The position numbers and the translations under genes are program-made. From Sva-07 sp963716095 (lineage in GTDB: Bacteria > Actinomycetota > Acidimicrobiia > Acidimicrobiales > Ilumatobacteraceae), in NCBI GenBank assembly GCA_963716095.1, contig CAVQSV010000011.1:248001-312000 (forward strand): DNA of 64,000 bases, given 5' to 3'. Below the pieces are notes generated by a model that was given only the letters and a program-made list of their open reading frames with translations, was not told the origin of the DNA and did no database searches. Shown here in pieces: positions 35,033 through 44,147 of this stretch. Numbering within the stretch: position 1 is the stretch's first letter; each line of letters starts with the position of its first letter.

Positions 35033-36298
35033 TCAGCGGTAGGTGACGTCGAGTTCGAGGTGTTCGAGCCCCCGGAGGATGAAGCTGCGGCCATAGCGCA
35101 GGTCGTCCTCGCCCACGACCGAGATCGTGTCGAGGCGCGAGGCCAGCTCCTGTAGCGCGCACACCGCTTCCAACCGAGCGAGCGCCGCACCGAGACAGAA
35201 GTGGATGCCGTGACCGAAGGCGATGTGCTGGTTCAACCCTGGCCGATCGGGGCGGAACTCCTCGGGGTCGTCGAAGAGCCGGTCATCGTGGTCGGCGGAG
35301 CCGTACATCACCCAGATCGTCGAACCCTTGGGAATCGGCGTGCCGGCGACCTCGGTGTCGGATGTGACGATGCGGAACAGCCCCTGGTTCGGGCTCGCCC
35401 AGCGCAACGCCTCCTCGACCACGAGCGATGCCCGCGTCGGGTCGGCCTTGAGGCGTTCCCACTCGTCCGGATGCTTCGCGAGCTGCACCATTGCGTCGGC
35501 GAGCAGGCTGGCGGTGGTCTCGCTTCCTGCGACCTGGATCTGACGGATGATCGACAGCATCTCGGCCATGCCGAGGGGGCCACCCTCGATGTCGTCGGCG
35601 GCCGGCAACTCGGCGTTGAGCAGATCGGTGAGGAAGTCGTCGCGCGGGTGCTCGCGACGGTCGTCGATCTCCGAGGCGAAGTACTGCTGCTGTTCGACGA
35701 TGTCGCGCTCGGCGGCCACCCGCTCGTCATCGGTGATCGTGCGCCCGATGGCCGCCACCGACGAGTCGGCCCACTTCTTGAACTCGGCCTGGCGGGTCTC
35801 GGGAACCTCGAGGATCACCGCCACCGCCCGAACCGGCAGCGCAACGGCGAAGGAGTTGAGGAAATCGACCCGTGGTGCCTCACCGAACCCGTCGACCAGC
35901 TCGGTGCAGATCGAGCGGATCGCCGGCTCGAGTTCGTTGACCCGTTTGGGGGTGAACGCCATCGACACGAGGCGCCGGTACCGGGTGTGGGTGGGCGCGT
36001 CCTCGGTGAGCATCGTCGGCACGTTCGGCCAACCCTCGGCGATCACCTCACGCAGCCGCTCGACCAGCTCGGGTGACGGCTTCGCCGCGGGCGTGCCAAA
36101 GCGCGACGAGAAGGTACCTGGCTCGTGCAGGATGCGCTTGACGTCCTCGTAGCGGGAAACCGCATAGATCTGCTCGCCCGGCCGTCCGAACGGTGCCCCG
36201 TCGAGTTCGAGTACCGGCGCCTGGTCACGCATCTCCCGGTAGTGCGGGTACGGACACTGCACCACCGAGTCGTCGGTGGCGTCGAACGTGGCGGTCAT
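35033..36298 (-). CDS. Cytochrome P450
   Basis: A 421-residue bacterial P450. The I-helix motif is VAGSETTASL, ExxR is in EEALRWASP, and the haem loop is FGHGIHFCLG with the thiolate cysteine near residue 368. I use the ATG at 36298 because it overlaps the stop of the Rieske gene by ATGA; a start four codons earlier is also open. It is the third gene of a small protein-Rieske-P450 operon, which points to two successive hydroxylations of one substrate. Electron partners are not encoded alongside. Confidence 0.93.
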   Translation of the reverse strand: MTATFDATDDSVVQCPYPHYREMRDQAPVLELDGAPFGRPGEQIYAVSRYEDVKRILHEPGTFSSRFGTPAAKPSPELVERLREVIAEGWPNVPTMLTEDAPTHTRYRRLVSMAFTPKRVNELEPAIRSICTELVDGFGEAPRVDFLNSFAVALPVRAVAVILEVPETRQAEFKKWADSSVAAIGRTITDDERVAAERDIVEQQQYFASEIDDRREHPRDDFLTDLLNAELPAADDIEGGPLGMAEMLSIIRQIQVAGSETTASLLADAMVQLAKHPDEWERLKADPTRASLVVEEALRWASPNQGLFRIVTSDTEVAGTPIPKGSTIWVMYGSADHDDRLFDDPEEFRPDRPGLNQHIAFGHGIHFCLGAALARLEAVCALQELASRLDTISVVGEDDLRYGRSFILRGLEHLELDVTYR

Positions 36299-37641
36299 CG
36301 GGCGATCCATTCGTCGAGGAGGGCGTGGAAGTGGCGCGGCTTGGTCTCTTGATAGTCGGCGAACGTCACGCCGGGTTTGATCATCGCTTCGAGGCCGAGC
36401 TGCACCTGCGGCACGTTGTAGACGTCCTGGTTGAACACCCGCCCGAGCATGCCCAACTCAGTGGCCACGGTCCAATCTTCGTCGTCGCCGAGCCAGTGGA
36501 TCGGGGCCGCCGGCGGGCGTTCGTCGCCTGGGAACGGCGACAGGAACATGCACTCCATGATCGATCGACGGTGATCGTTGCCGTATGGGCGGAATCGATA
36601 GACGATCCGGTTGTACGCGCCCCACGGATGGAAGTTCGGGAAGACGGTGTAATAGATGCTCTCGGTGAGCTCACCGTCGCAGAGTTCATCCGCCCGATCG
36701 CCGATCGCCGGCCGGAGCGCCTCACGCGCCGAGTCGGCGGCAAGGTGACGTGCGGTCTCGTCGAGCGGCACGATCATGCGCGGCTCCTCGTCGAGGTTGC
36801 GGTCGCTCATCGCGTCGAAGATGTCCTGCTGCGTCGGCTCCCACGAGACGTGCGGGCTCGGCACGCCATTCGGGGTGATCGCCCGGCTGAAGTTCCCGAA
36901 CACGTCGTACTGGCTGATCGCATCGCCGAGGCTCGGCAGCAGCTGCGGGTGGGTGGCGACCACGTGATAGGCCTCCATGAAGGCCTCCTGTGCGACCTTC
37001 CAGTTGCAGTCCATCACCTTCGCGACGTGCGCCTCCTTGTAGCGCTCCTCCAGCGGCCAGCGGTCGAAGTGCGCGCTCAGGTCGCCGAGATGCTCCTCGA
37101 GCGGCGCCGCATCGGTGTCCATGTTGATGAACACGAAGCCACCCCACGTGCCGACGAGCACCTCGGGCAGACCCCACTCATCGGGTTCGAGGCGGGGGAA
37201 GTCCCACTGGCACGGCACCTGCTTGAGGCAGCCGTTGAGTTCCCAGGCAAAGCCGTGGAACGCGCAGCGCAACTCGGTGTCTCGACCGGCGTGCTCACGG
37301 ATGCGACGCCCCCGGTGCGGGCACACGTTGTGGAACGCCTTGATCTCGTCGACGTCCGAGCGCACCACGAGAATCGACCGACCGACGATGTCGTAGGTGA
37401 TGTGGTCGCCGACCACCGGGATGTCCTCTTCGCGGCAGGCCATCTGCCACACCTTGGTCCAGAGCTTGTCGACCTCGAGTTGGTGGAACTCGGCACTGGT
37501 GTACCGCTCGACCGGGACGTCGTCCGTGCTCGGAGGCATCGGCGAAAACCAGCGGAGCACGTCGGGGACCTCATGGCTGTCGGTGTCGAGCAGCTCCTGG
37601 TAGGTGAGGCTCGGACGTTTCGTGTAGTCGATGGCGGTCAC
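36295..37641 (-). CDS. Rieske non-haem iron oxygenase, alpha subunit
   Basis: A 448-residue terminal oxygenase read from a GTG that overlaps the preceding stop (GTGA). The Rieske ligands are in CPHRGRR and CAFHGFAWE. The catalytic iron site is near AQEAFMEAYHVVATHP. The N-terminus (TYQELLDTDSHEVPDVLR) resembles the small CxxC ORF at 22458. Its closest relative in the window seems to be 45207-46646 (similar QMACREEDIP, QYDVFGNFSR and DYQETKPRH segments). Likely ring or side-chain hydroxylation, substrate unknown. Confidence 0.93.
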   Translation of the reverse strand: MTAIDYTKRPSLTYQELLDTDSHEVPDVLRWFSPMPPSTDDVPVERYTSAEFHQLEVDKLWTKVWQMACREEDIPVVGDHITYDIVGRSILVVRSDVDEIKAFHNVCPHRGRRIREHAGRDTELRCAFHGFAWELNGCLKQVPCQWDFPRLEPDEWGLPEVLVGTWGGFVFINMDTDAAPLEEHLGDLSAHFDRWPLEERYKEAHVAKVMDCNWKVAQEAFMEAYHVVATHPQLLPSLGDAISQYDVFGNFSRAITPNGVPSPHVSWEPTQQDIFDAMSDRNLDEEPRMIVPLDETARHLAADSAREALRPAIGDRADELCDGELTESIYYTVFPNFHPWGAYNRIVYRFRPYGNDHRRSIMECMFLSPFPGDERPPAAPIHWLGDDEDWTVATELGMLGRVFNQDVYNVPQVQLGLEAMIKPGVTFADYQETKPRHFHALLDEWIAR

Positions 37642-37895
37642 GAGTCGATCTCCTGGGTCTCCGCCGAGGCGGCTTCGGTCTGGCGGAAGCGCGGCAGCAC
37701 CCCGAGGCGTGGCGGCAGCTGCGGTCCGGCGAGCCAGATGCACAGGTGGGGGTCGGCGTGGGTGAGTTCACCGCTGATCCACTGCCCATCGGACGTGAAG
37801 ATGCCGGTGGCTCCGTACCGGGAGGTCACCGACACCGTTCCGTCGTCGAGTACGTCGTAGAGCGCACCGCTGAGCGCGTGTCGTCGTTGCCGCAT
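37638..37895 (-). CDS. Small protein of unknown function upstream of Rieske oxygenase
   Basis: About 85 residues from the ATG at 37895 (RQRRHALSGALYDVLDDGTV, then GATGIFTSDGQWISGEL and HADPHLCIWLAGP). The frame stays open 15 codons further upstream, but those residues look atypical. The stop overlaps the GTG start of the Rieske oxygenase by 4 bp. The alternating short strands suggest a small beta-rich domain. I do not recognise the family. Strict coupling suggests a role with the oxygenase. Confidence 0.6.
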   Translation of the reverse strand: MRQRRHALSGALYDVLDDGTVSVTSRYGATGIFTSDGQWISGELTHADPHLCIWLAGPQLPPRLGVLPRFRQTEAASAETQEIDS

Positions 37896-38026
37896 GTCTT
37901 GTTCCCCCAAACCGAGTCGTGTCGTTCGCGCCACGATCACAGCTGGCGCCGCATCACATTAGGGCCGAAGGTCCCTGAATTGACCAAGCGGCCGATTCGT
38001 GGTGCGGGCCGCCCGAGCCGCCCTCT

Positions 38027-38068
38027 GCGATGAGCCAACCACGCAGATCTGGTGTGCTCGCTCATCGC
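38027..38068. repeat. REP-like palindrome, core B (single)
   Basis: The arms are GCGATGAGCCAA and CTCGCTCATCGC around CCACGCAGATCTGGTGTG. The core is nearly palindromic about CAGATCTG, so the whole element can fold as one long hairpin. It lies between two leftward genes. Confidence 0.9.
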
Positions 38069-38097
38069 TGGCGTTCCGTGAGCCACCTGTGGACTGC

Positions 38098-38538
38098 TCA
38101 GTCGGGGTGTGCGACGGTCACGTTGCCCTCGGTCCACATCACCGTGAGCGTGCGGTGGGCGATGCGCCAGCCGTCCGGCGTGCGCACCAGCCGATCCTCG
38201 TACCGACCGGCAACGATGTAGTTCGGGCCACCGACCGCCTCTGTCCGGATGTGTTGGGCCTGCAGATAGCAGCGATGGGTCGCCGAGTCCGCCGTGACGT
38301 CGATCTCGTGGTTGCCGACCAGGTGCTGGCTGTCATCGAGGTGTTCGAGCGCCTTGCGGATCCGGCCGCGGATTGCGTCGATCCCCACGAGCGTCGTCGG
38401 CGTGCCGAGTTCGGCAGTCGAGTCGGGCAGGAACACCTCGTCGAGCAGCGACCAGTCCCTGGTGTCGAGCGCACGGCAGTAGCGAAACGCGACGTTGCGG
38501 ATGTCGCGCTCGTCGATGAGGGTCTGCAGGTCGGTCAT
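38098..38538 (-). CDS. SnoaL-like (NTF2-fold) protein
   Basis: A 146-residue protein of the SnoaL-like fold: TLIDERDIRNVAFRYCRALDTRDW, then FLPDST, VGNHEIDVTAD, YEDRLVRTPDGWRIAHRTLTV. The fold forms a conical pocket used for isomerisation, hydration or ring hydroxylation. It lies 45 bp downstream of an SDR in the same direction, so the two are probably co-transcribed. Confidence 0.88.
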   Translation of the reverse strand: MTDLQTLIDERDIRNVAFRYCRALDTRDWSLLDEVFLPDSTAELGTPTTLVGIDAIRGRIRKALEHLDDSQHLVGNHEIDVTADSATHRCYLQAQHIRTEAVGGPNYIVAGRYEDRLVRTPDGWRIAHRTLTVMWTEGNVTVAHPD

Positions 38539-38583
38539 GTGATGATTCCTCAGGTGAGTTGCTGATGCGTGACGTCGGTGGCG

Positions 38584-39384
38584 TCAGACGAGCGTCCAAC
38601 CGCCGTCGACGACGAGGTTCTGGCCGGTGACATAGCTCGACGCATCACTCGCGAGGTACAACACGGCGTTGGCGATGTCGGTCGGGGTGCCCTTCCGGCC
38701 GAGCGGCACGTTCGATGATCGCTGGGTGGTGATCGGGCCCATCAGGCCGCTCACCGACGGGTTCTTCGGCCAGAAGTGGTCGATCTCGCCCGCGTGCATC
38801 CGGTCGAGTGTCGGCACCGGAACGACGCCAGGACTGACAGCGTTGACCCGGATTCCGTGCGGCGACAGGTCGACGGCAAGGGTGCGTGTGAAGTGGATCG
38901 CGCCCGCCTTGGCGGTGTCGTAGCTCGGGCCGAGACAGGACAGCAACCCATCGACCGAGGCAATGTTGACGATCGCTCCCCCATCGCCCCGTTCCACCAT
39001 GGCTTCGGCGACGGGTTTGCAGCAGTTGAAGAGGCTGGCGAGGTTGATGTCGATCGACCGCTTCCACGACTCGACACTCTGGTCGAGGATGCTTCCCGCC
39101 TCGCGATACGAGCCGGCGTTGTTGACGAAGATGTCGACGCGATCGCCGAGCGACGACAGTACCTCGGCGCACATCTCGGAGTCGGTGACGTCGAGCTCCA
39201 CTGCCCTCCCGGCGATCTCACCGGCCACACGTTCGGCGCCCTCGGCATCGATGTCGACCGCGATCACCGACGCGCCTGCGGCCCCCAGCCGGCGGGCGAT
39301 GCCTTCGCCGATCCCGGTCGCTGCGCCCGTGACCACGGCAACACGACCGGTCAGATCGAGCAATGCGGCGACATCGGCATCCAT
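38584..39384 (-). CDS. SDR-family oxidoreductase
   Basis: A 266-residue SDR with TGAATGIG, NNAG in FVNNAGSY, the serine in NIASVDG and YDTAK as YxxxK; it ends VVDGGWTLV. An insert of about 15 residues (MHAGEIDHFWPKNPSVSGLMG) widens the substrate loop relative to the other SDRs here. It is divergent from the Rieske oxygenase at 39486, with about 100 bp between starts. Confidence 0.92.
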   Translation of the reverse strand: MDADVAALLDLTGRVAVVTGAATGIGEGIARRLGAAGASVIAVDIDAEGAERVAGEIAGRAVELDVTDSEMCAEVLSSLGDRVDIFVNNAGSYREAGSILDQSVESWKRSIDINLASLFNCCKPVAEAMVERGDGGAIVNIASVDGLLSCLGPSYDTAKAGAIHFTRTLAVDLSPHGIRVNAVSPGVVPVPTLDRMHAGEIDHFWPKNPSVSGLMGPITTQRSSNVPLGRKGTPTDIANAVLYLASDASSYVTGQNLVVDGGWTLV

Positions 39385-39485
39385 CGCCGTGACGTTACGG
39401 ACCAGCGACGGCAGCGCAGGAGTCGGGCGTGGGCAGCCCGGACTCGGGCCGCAGGCGCTGGAGGAGCATCTGCCACACTGACCTC

Positions 39486-40610
39486 ATGTTCGACGAACTC
39501 CTCGAACGCCTGCGCGCCAACGTCGACTCAGGCCTGCCCGACATGTGCGACGCGCCGATGAAGGTGCCGGCATCCACCTACGCCGACGCCGACCAGTACG
39601 CCACCGAGATCGCCGAGATCTTCCTGCGCGTCCCCCTCCTGGTCGCACTGAGTTGCGATGTGCGCGAACCCGGCGACTACATCACCTTCGAGATCGCCGG
39701 ACGTCCGATCATCGTGGTGCGAGGCGACGACGGCACCGTGCGCACACTGCTGAACATCTGTCGTCACCGGGGCGCACGACTCACCGAGGAACACTGCGGC
39801 TCTGCGCGACGGTTCACCTGTCCGTACCACGCGTGGAGCTACGACAACCGGGGCGCGCTCGTCGGTGTTCCGGGCGACGACTCGTTCGGCGACCTCGACG
39901 TGAACGGCCTGATGGAACTCCCGACCGAGGAACGCCACGGTGCCGTGTTCGCGTCACTCGATCCGGAAGCCACGCTCGATCTCGACAGCTGGCTCGACGG
40001 TCTCGGCGCCTCACTCGAGGCGCTCCGCCTCGACGAGCTGCACCCCTACCGGGTGCCGACCACGATCGACAGCCCCAATTGGAAGCTCGCCGCCGACGGC
40101 TATCTCGACGGCTATCACATCGGCTATCTGCATCGGAACACGATCGGACGCAAGGCGATCACCAACCGCAACACCTACGACTTCTTCGGGCCGCATGTGC
40201 GAGTCGGCTTCGCGACCAAGAAGACCCGCGACTCTGCGGAACCGTTCGACCCGGCAACGTTGCCCGAGTACATGAGCCTGGTGCACTACGTCTTCCCGAA
40301 CGTGTCGATCTCGGGCGGGCTCGGCGACTCGTTGATGCTGAGCAAACTGCTGCCCGGCCCGACCGTCGACCAGTCGACGACGCTGCAGTTCCAGTACTAC
40401 CGAGAGCCGGTCGAAGGGACCCTGGTCGAGGTGGCCGAGGAGAAGCGGGCCACCTACGAAGCCGTCGTCCGCGACGAGGACTGCGCCACGATCTTCGGCA
40501 TCAACGACGCGCTCGGCGCCATCGGCGACGGCCACGTGGTGTTCGGTCGCAACGAGTCCGGCAACCAGCACCTCCACCACACGATCCAGTCACTCACCCA
40601 GCACCGCTGA
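39486..40610 (+). CDS. Rieske non-haem iron oxygenase, alpha subunit (short type)
   Basis: A 374-residue oxygenase with Rieske ligands in CRHRGARL and CPYHAWSYD and the catalytic site near ADGYLDGYHIGYLH. It is shorter than the other three in the window and begins only about 55 residues before the Rieske fold. An in-frame ATG at 39429 would add 19 atypical residues, so I use 39486. It stands alone, divergent from an SDR. It ends just before a palindrome doublet. Confidence 0.92.
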   Translation: MFDELLERLRANVDSGLPDMCDAPMKVPASTYADADQYATEIAEIFLRVPLLVALSCDVREPGDYITFEIAGRPIIVVRGDDGTVRTLLNICRHRGARLTEEHCGSARRFTCPYHAWSYDNRGALVGVPGDDSFGDLDVNGLMELPTEERHGAVFASLDPEATLDLDSWLDGLGASLEALRLDELHPYRVPTTIDSPNWKLAADGYLDGYHIGYLHRNTIGRKAITNRNTYDFFGPHVRVGFATKKTRDSAEPFDPATLPEYMSLVHYVFPNVSISGGLGDSLMLSKLLPGPTVDQSTTLQFQYYREPVEGTLVEVAEEKRATYEAVVRDEDCATIFGINDALGAIGDGHVVFGRNESGNQHLHHTIQSLTQHR

Positions 40611-40631
40611 CCCCTCCGGACCCCCACCGGA

Positions 40632-40733
40632 GCGATGAGCGAACGAACCAGATCCGGCCACTTCGCTCATCGCCTGCGGGTGCCGAACGCGAGCGATGAG
40701 CGAATCCCGCAGATGTGGTGTGTTCGCTCATCG
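40632..40733. repeat. REP-like palindrome doublet (core A reversed, then core B)
   Basis: Copy 40632-40673 has the reversed A core (CCAGATCCGGCCA). Copy 40693-40733 has the B core (CCCGCAGATGTGGTG). They are 19 bp apart, between convergent Rieske and SDR genes. Like 3411-3513, this is a mixed A/B doublet. Confidence 0.92.
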
Positions 40734-40750
40734 GAACGGGGGTGGGCGAG

Positions 40751-41524
40751 TCAGCGGTCGCCGCCGTTGACGACCAGCGTCTGCCCGGTGATCCACGCCG
40801 CCGCGGGAGACGCGAGGAACACCACGGCGTTCGCGACGTCGTCAGGAGTTCCGAGCCGACCGAGCGGCACGCCGATCCGCTTCGCGAGCTCGGGGAGGTC
40901 GTCCTCGGTTGCCTCGAAGAACTCCATGAACACCTCCGTCGGGACCGGCCCGGGCGCGACGCCGTTCACCCGGATCTGCCGCGGCGCGAGCTCGCTCGAC
41001 AGTGTCTTGGTCAGGCTGTCGACACCTGCTTTGGCCACGGCATAGGGACCGTTGTTCGGGGACGCCTTGAGCGCCGCGGTCGATGAGATGTTGATGATCG
41101 AGGCTCCGTCGTCCATCACCCTGGCGGCCGCTCGGGCGCCGGTGAAGACCGCACGCAGGTTGACGTCGAGCTGATAGTCCCATTGGCGATCGGGCATGTC
41201 GGCCAGATGCCGTGGAGTCCGATCGTCGGCACCACCGGCATTGCTCACCCAGAGGGTCAGCCCGCCGAGTTCGGCGACGGCACGTTCGGCCAACTCGTCG
41301 ACGAATGCGCCGTCGGTGATGTCACCGGCAATCGCCACCGCCCGACGGCCGAGGCCCCGGACCCGCTCCGCGACCGCCTCGATCTCGTTGACGCGCCGAG
41401 CGGTCAGCACCACATCACACCCCGCTTCGGCCAGCGCAAGCACAATTCCCTCACCGATCCCTCGGCCGGCACCGGTGACGACAGCCTGTCCGCCCCCGAG
41501 TGCGAAACGGTCGAGCACTGCCAT
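40751..41524 (-). CDS. SDR-family oxidoreductase
   Basis: A 257-residue SDR with TGAGRGIG, SNAGG in place of NNAG, the serine in NISSTAA and YAVAK as YxxxK; it ends VVNGGDR. The start at 41524 sits well before the Rossmann motif, and a much longer open frame upstream is not used. It resembles the SDR at 5864-6652 (DLTGRVAVVTG, VVLTARR-like and PLGRMG-APDD segments). It is divergent from the VOC gene at 41600, with an inverted repeat in the gap. Confidence 0.92.
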   Translation of the reverse strand: MAVLDRFALGGGQAVVTGAGRGIGEGIVLALAEAGCDVVLTARRVNEIEAVAERVRGLGRRAVAIAGDITDGAFVDELAERAVAELGGLTLWVSNAGGADDRTPRHLADMPDRQWDYQLDVNLRAVFTGARAAARVMDDGASIINISSTAALKASPNNGPYAVAKAGVDSLTKTLSSELAPRQIRVNGVAPGPVPTEVFMEFFEATEDDLPELAKRIGVPLGRLGTPDDVANAVVFLASPAAAWITGQTLVVNGGDR

Positions 41525-41545
41525 GAGATTCCCCCTGATCGTCGG

Positions 41546-41565
41546 GTGACCACCGGTGCGGTCAC
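41546..41565. promoter_or_regulatory. Candidate operator in divergent gap
   Basis: The inverted repeat GTGACC-8-GGTCAC lies 22 bp upstream of the leftward SDR start and 35 bp upstream of the favoured VOC start. It could control both. The evidence is symmetry and placement only. Confidence 0.35.
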
Positions 41566-41599
41566 GCCGACGACCATAGGCACCGCTACGGTCGCCACC

Positions 41600-42094
41600 G
41601 TGCTCGGAGGGCCCGTCCAGATCGCGTACGCCGTCGACGATGTCACGGCTGCGGCAACGGCGTGGACGGAACGCGGTGTGGGACCGTTCTTCGTTCGAGA
41701 GCACATCGAGGTCGTCAACGCCCGACTGCGCGGACGGAGCGGCACGTTCGATCATTCGTCCGCATTTGCCCAGTGGGGCGACGTGATGGTCGAACTGATC
41801 CATCAGCACGATGGTGGTGCCGAGCCGATCGTGGGCGCGTCGGGCATCCACCACGTGGCCCATTTCGTCGACGACTTCGCCGATGCGAGCGCGATGCTCA
41901 GCGACTCGGGGCGACCCGAGGTGCTCTACGCCGAGACCAGCACCGGCATGCCCTTCGCCTTCCACGACGCACTCGGCGAGCGGGGCCACCTGATCGAGAT
42001 CTACGAGCGGACACCGACGCTCGCCCGGTTCTACGACATGGTCAGAAGCGCCGCCACGGGGTGGGACGGCAGCAACCCGGTCCGCCGGGTGTGA
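41600..42094 (+). CDS. VOC-superfamily (glyoxalase-like) protein
   Basis: About 164 residues from the GTG at 41600. A GTG at 41546 would add 18 residues but would place the start inside a symmetric candidate operator. The fold shows two modules: VQIAYAVDDVTAAATAWTE with GPFFVREH, and GIHHVAHFVDDFADASAML. It ends HLIEIYERTPTLARFYDMV. The layout resembles proteins annotated as glyoxalase/bleomycin-resistance type in catabolic clusters. Substrate unknown. Confidence 0.8.
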   Translation: MLGGPVQIAYAVDDVTAAATAWTERGVGPFFVREHIEVVNARLRGRSGTFDHSSAFAQWGDVMVELIHQHDGGAEPIVGASGIHHVAHFVDDFADASAMLSDSGRPEVLYAETSTGMPFAFHDALGERGHLIEIYERTPTLARFYDMVRSAATGWDGSNPVRRV

Positions 42095-42095
42095 C

Positions 42096-42926
42096 TCAGC
42101 TCGTCCGGCCGGCTTCGTGGATCTGGCGGTTCGAACCGATGTTGAACCGGTTCGGGGCCATCCCGGCGGTCGTCTGCCCGGCGTCGACGACGAGCGTGTG
42201 GCCACTGACGTAGCGCGCATCGTCGCTGGCCAGGTACAACGCTGCTGCCGCGATGTCGTGGGGCACGCCGGCATAGCCGAGCGGTGACATCGAGGCGATC
42301 CGATCGCTGGTCTTGTCCAGGTCGTCGGGGTCGCCGCTGGTGACCGACGCGGTCATGGCGGTGACCGTGTTGCCGGGAGCGATGGCATTGACGCGGATTC
42401 CGTTGGGCGCGAGTTCGTTGGCGACCGACTTGGTCAGCCCGATCACCCCGTGTTTGGCAGCCGTGTAGGCGTGCGGGCCCAATCCGCCGAGCACACCGGC
42501 CGTGCTGGCGGTGTTGAGGATCACGCCGGAGTTCTGCTCGAGCATCACCCGGGAGGCGTGCTTCGTGCCGAGGAACACCCCGCGCAACAGAATGGCGATC
42601 GTGTTGTCCCATGCCTCGGTTGGCATCTCCGAGATGCGACCGACGGCACCGACGATGCCGGCGTTGTTGAACATGATGTCGAGCCGGCCGAACTCGGCGA
42701 CGGCGAGATCGACGGCAGCTGCGACCTGCGCCTCGTCGAGCACGTTCACTTCGGCGAAGCGTGCCGAGTCGCCGAGCTCGTCCACGAGGGCGAGGCCTGC
42801 GTCGACCTGCATGTCGGCGACGACGACGTTGGCCCCCTCCTCGACGAACAATCGGGCGGTGCCGGCTCCGATCCCGCTCGCTGCGCCGGTGATCACCGCG
42901 GTCTTGCCTTCGAGGCGTCCGGTCAT
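42096..42926 (-). CDS. SDR-family oxidoreductase
   Basis: A 276-residue SDR with TGAASGIG, NNAG in MFNNAGIV, the serine in NTASTAG and YTAAK as YxxxK. After the usual end (VVDAGQTTAG) it carries about 20 extra residues (RFNIGSNRQIHEAGRTS). It lies one base from the convergent VOC stop and 49 bp downstream of the phosphotransferase gene on the same strand, so these two are likely co-transcribed. Confidence 0.92.
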   Translation of the reverse strand: MTGRLEGKTAVITGAASGIGAGTARLFVEEGANVVVADMQVDAGLALVDELGDSARFAEVNVLDEAQVAAAVDLAVAEFGRLDIMFNNAGIVGAVGRISEMPTEAWDNTIAILLRGVFLGTKHASRVMLEQNSGVILNTASTAGVLGGLGPHAYTAAKHGVIGLTKSVANELAPNGIRVNAIAPGNTVTAMTASVTSGDPDDLDKTSDRIASMSPLGYAGVPHDIAAAALYLASDDARYVSGHTLVVDAGQTTAGMAPNRFNIGSNRQIHEAGRTS

Positions 42927-42975
42927 CGCTGTCTCCCTGGGGTTGCTGTGCGTACTGGTTGGTCGGGCATCGTCG

Positions 42976-44067
42976 TCAGGTGCCGAACCCGTGATCGATC
43001 AGTGCAGCCTGGGCCCGTTCGACCACGGCGGTCCACAGTGCCACGGCGCGCTCGCTCGTGAAGTCGAGCGTCCCGACGGCGAACACCGGGATCACCCAGC
43101 CGCAGGCGATGCCGACCTTGTAGTCCGCTTGCAGGGACTCGAAGGAGTAGTCGTCCACCCCGTTGGCGACCAGCGCGTCGTGGTAGCTCCGCAGGAGGTC
43201 GGTCTCGTGGGCACGGCGGTCGTCGACCGTGAGGTTCTGCGACAACAGATAGCCGACATCTTCGGCGCCGCCGCCCTGGCTGATGGTTTGCCAGTCGACG
43301 ACCGCCACGGAGCCGTCGGTGTCGAACATCAGGTTGTCGGCGCGATAGTCGAAGTGGACGAGCGTGTGCGGCATCGCTTCGAGGTCGTCGAGGATCTGAC
43401 CCCGCGCAGCTGCGTAACCGGCCACGTAGGCCTCGAGTTCGGGCTGGATCACGTGACCGAAGGCCTCCATGAACCCGGGCAGCGAGGCGTCGTAGATCGA
43501 GGCGCCGGCCTGGTTCAGCGGACCGTTGATGATCGGCACGAAATCGGCCTCCTCGAGCCCGGCACCGCCCCAGAAGGTGGCGTGGTGAGCAGCGAGGGCG
43601 ACCAGCGCCTGCTCGGCCTGCTCGGGGCTGAGGCCGGCGAGTTGGTCACCGAGCGTGAGCGAGGACAGATCCTCCATCAACAACAGGTAGCGCTCGTCTT
43701 CGGGGGCCGCCGCGGTCTCACACGTGACGTGGTAGATCGCGGGCGTCCGCAACGACGACTTCGGCGCCAGCTCGGCGTAGAACCGGTGCTCACGCTCGTA
43801 GATGCGGGTGGGGTGCATCATCGCAGCCACCTCGGGCGAGTGGGTGGGGAACTTGGCGATGACGCTCGTCGGCGCATCGGTCGCGTCGCCCTCGTAGACC
43901 ACTCCGACCTTGCCGACCTCGCCCATGAAGCCCACACCGGCTGCGCCCGGATCGATGACCACGGACGCCACCGCCGTGCCGGCGCCGATCGTCCCGGATT
44001 CGCGCAACGCCTCGGTCAGCCACTCGGCGGTGATCTCGCTGGTCGTCGTCGGCAATGTCGTCGTCAT
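42976..44067 (-). CDS. APH/choline-kinase-like phosphotransferase
   Basis: A 363-residue kinase-fold protein. The N-lobe includes VGFMGEVGKVGVVYEG and the lysine in SVIAKFPTHSP. The C-lobe has the catalytic HFDYRADNLMFD and the metal-binding VVDWQTISQG. Such proteins phosphorylate hydroxyl groups of small molecules; some actinobacterial relatives sit in steroid or terpenoid catabolic clusters. It is followed by an SDR. It is named here for fold only, and antibiotic resistance is not implied. Confidence 0.85.
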   Translation of the reverse strand: MTTTLPTTTSEITAEWLTEALRESGTIGAGTAVASVVIDPGAAGVGFMGEVGKVGVVYEGDATDAPTSVIAKFPTHSPEVAAMMHPTRIYEREHRFYAELAPKSSLRTPAIYHVTCETAAAPEDERYLLLMEDLSSLTLGDQLAGLSPEQAEQALVALAAHHATFWGGAGLEEADFVPIINGPLNQAGASIYDASLPGFMEAFGHVIQPELEAYVAGYAAARGQILDDLEAMPHTLVHFDYRADNLMFDTDGSVAVVDWQTISQGGGAEDVGYLLSQNLTVDDRRAHETDLLRSYHDALVANGVDDYSFESLQADYKVGIACGWVIPVFAVGTLDFTSERAVALWTAVVERAQAALIDHGFGT

Positions 44068-44116
44068 GGCGGCGAAGGTAGCCAGGCGAGCTCAGCCGAC
44101 TCGCACCGAACCTGTT

Positions 44117-44141
44117 ACGACTGGTGTCTGACACCAATCGT
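44117..44141. repeat. GGTGTC-N-GACACC palindrome (copy 1)
   Basis: The arms ACGACTGGTGTC and GACACCAATCGT flank a single T, with one mismatch. The same core occurs at 59159-59191. It lies between the Rieske ferredoxin stop and the phosphotransferase start. Confidence 0.85.
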
Positions 44142-44147
44142 CACAGC

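Noticed and set aside
42976..44067. Antibiotic-resistance aminoglycoside kinase
   Set aside because: The kinase fold motifs are general; the catabolic neighbours and overall sequence do not point to resistance.
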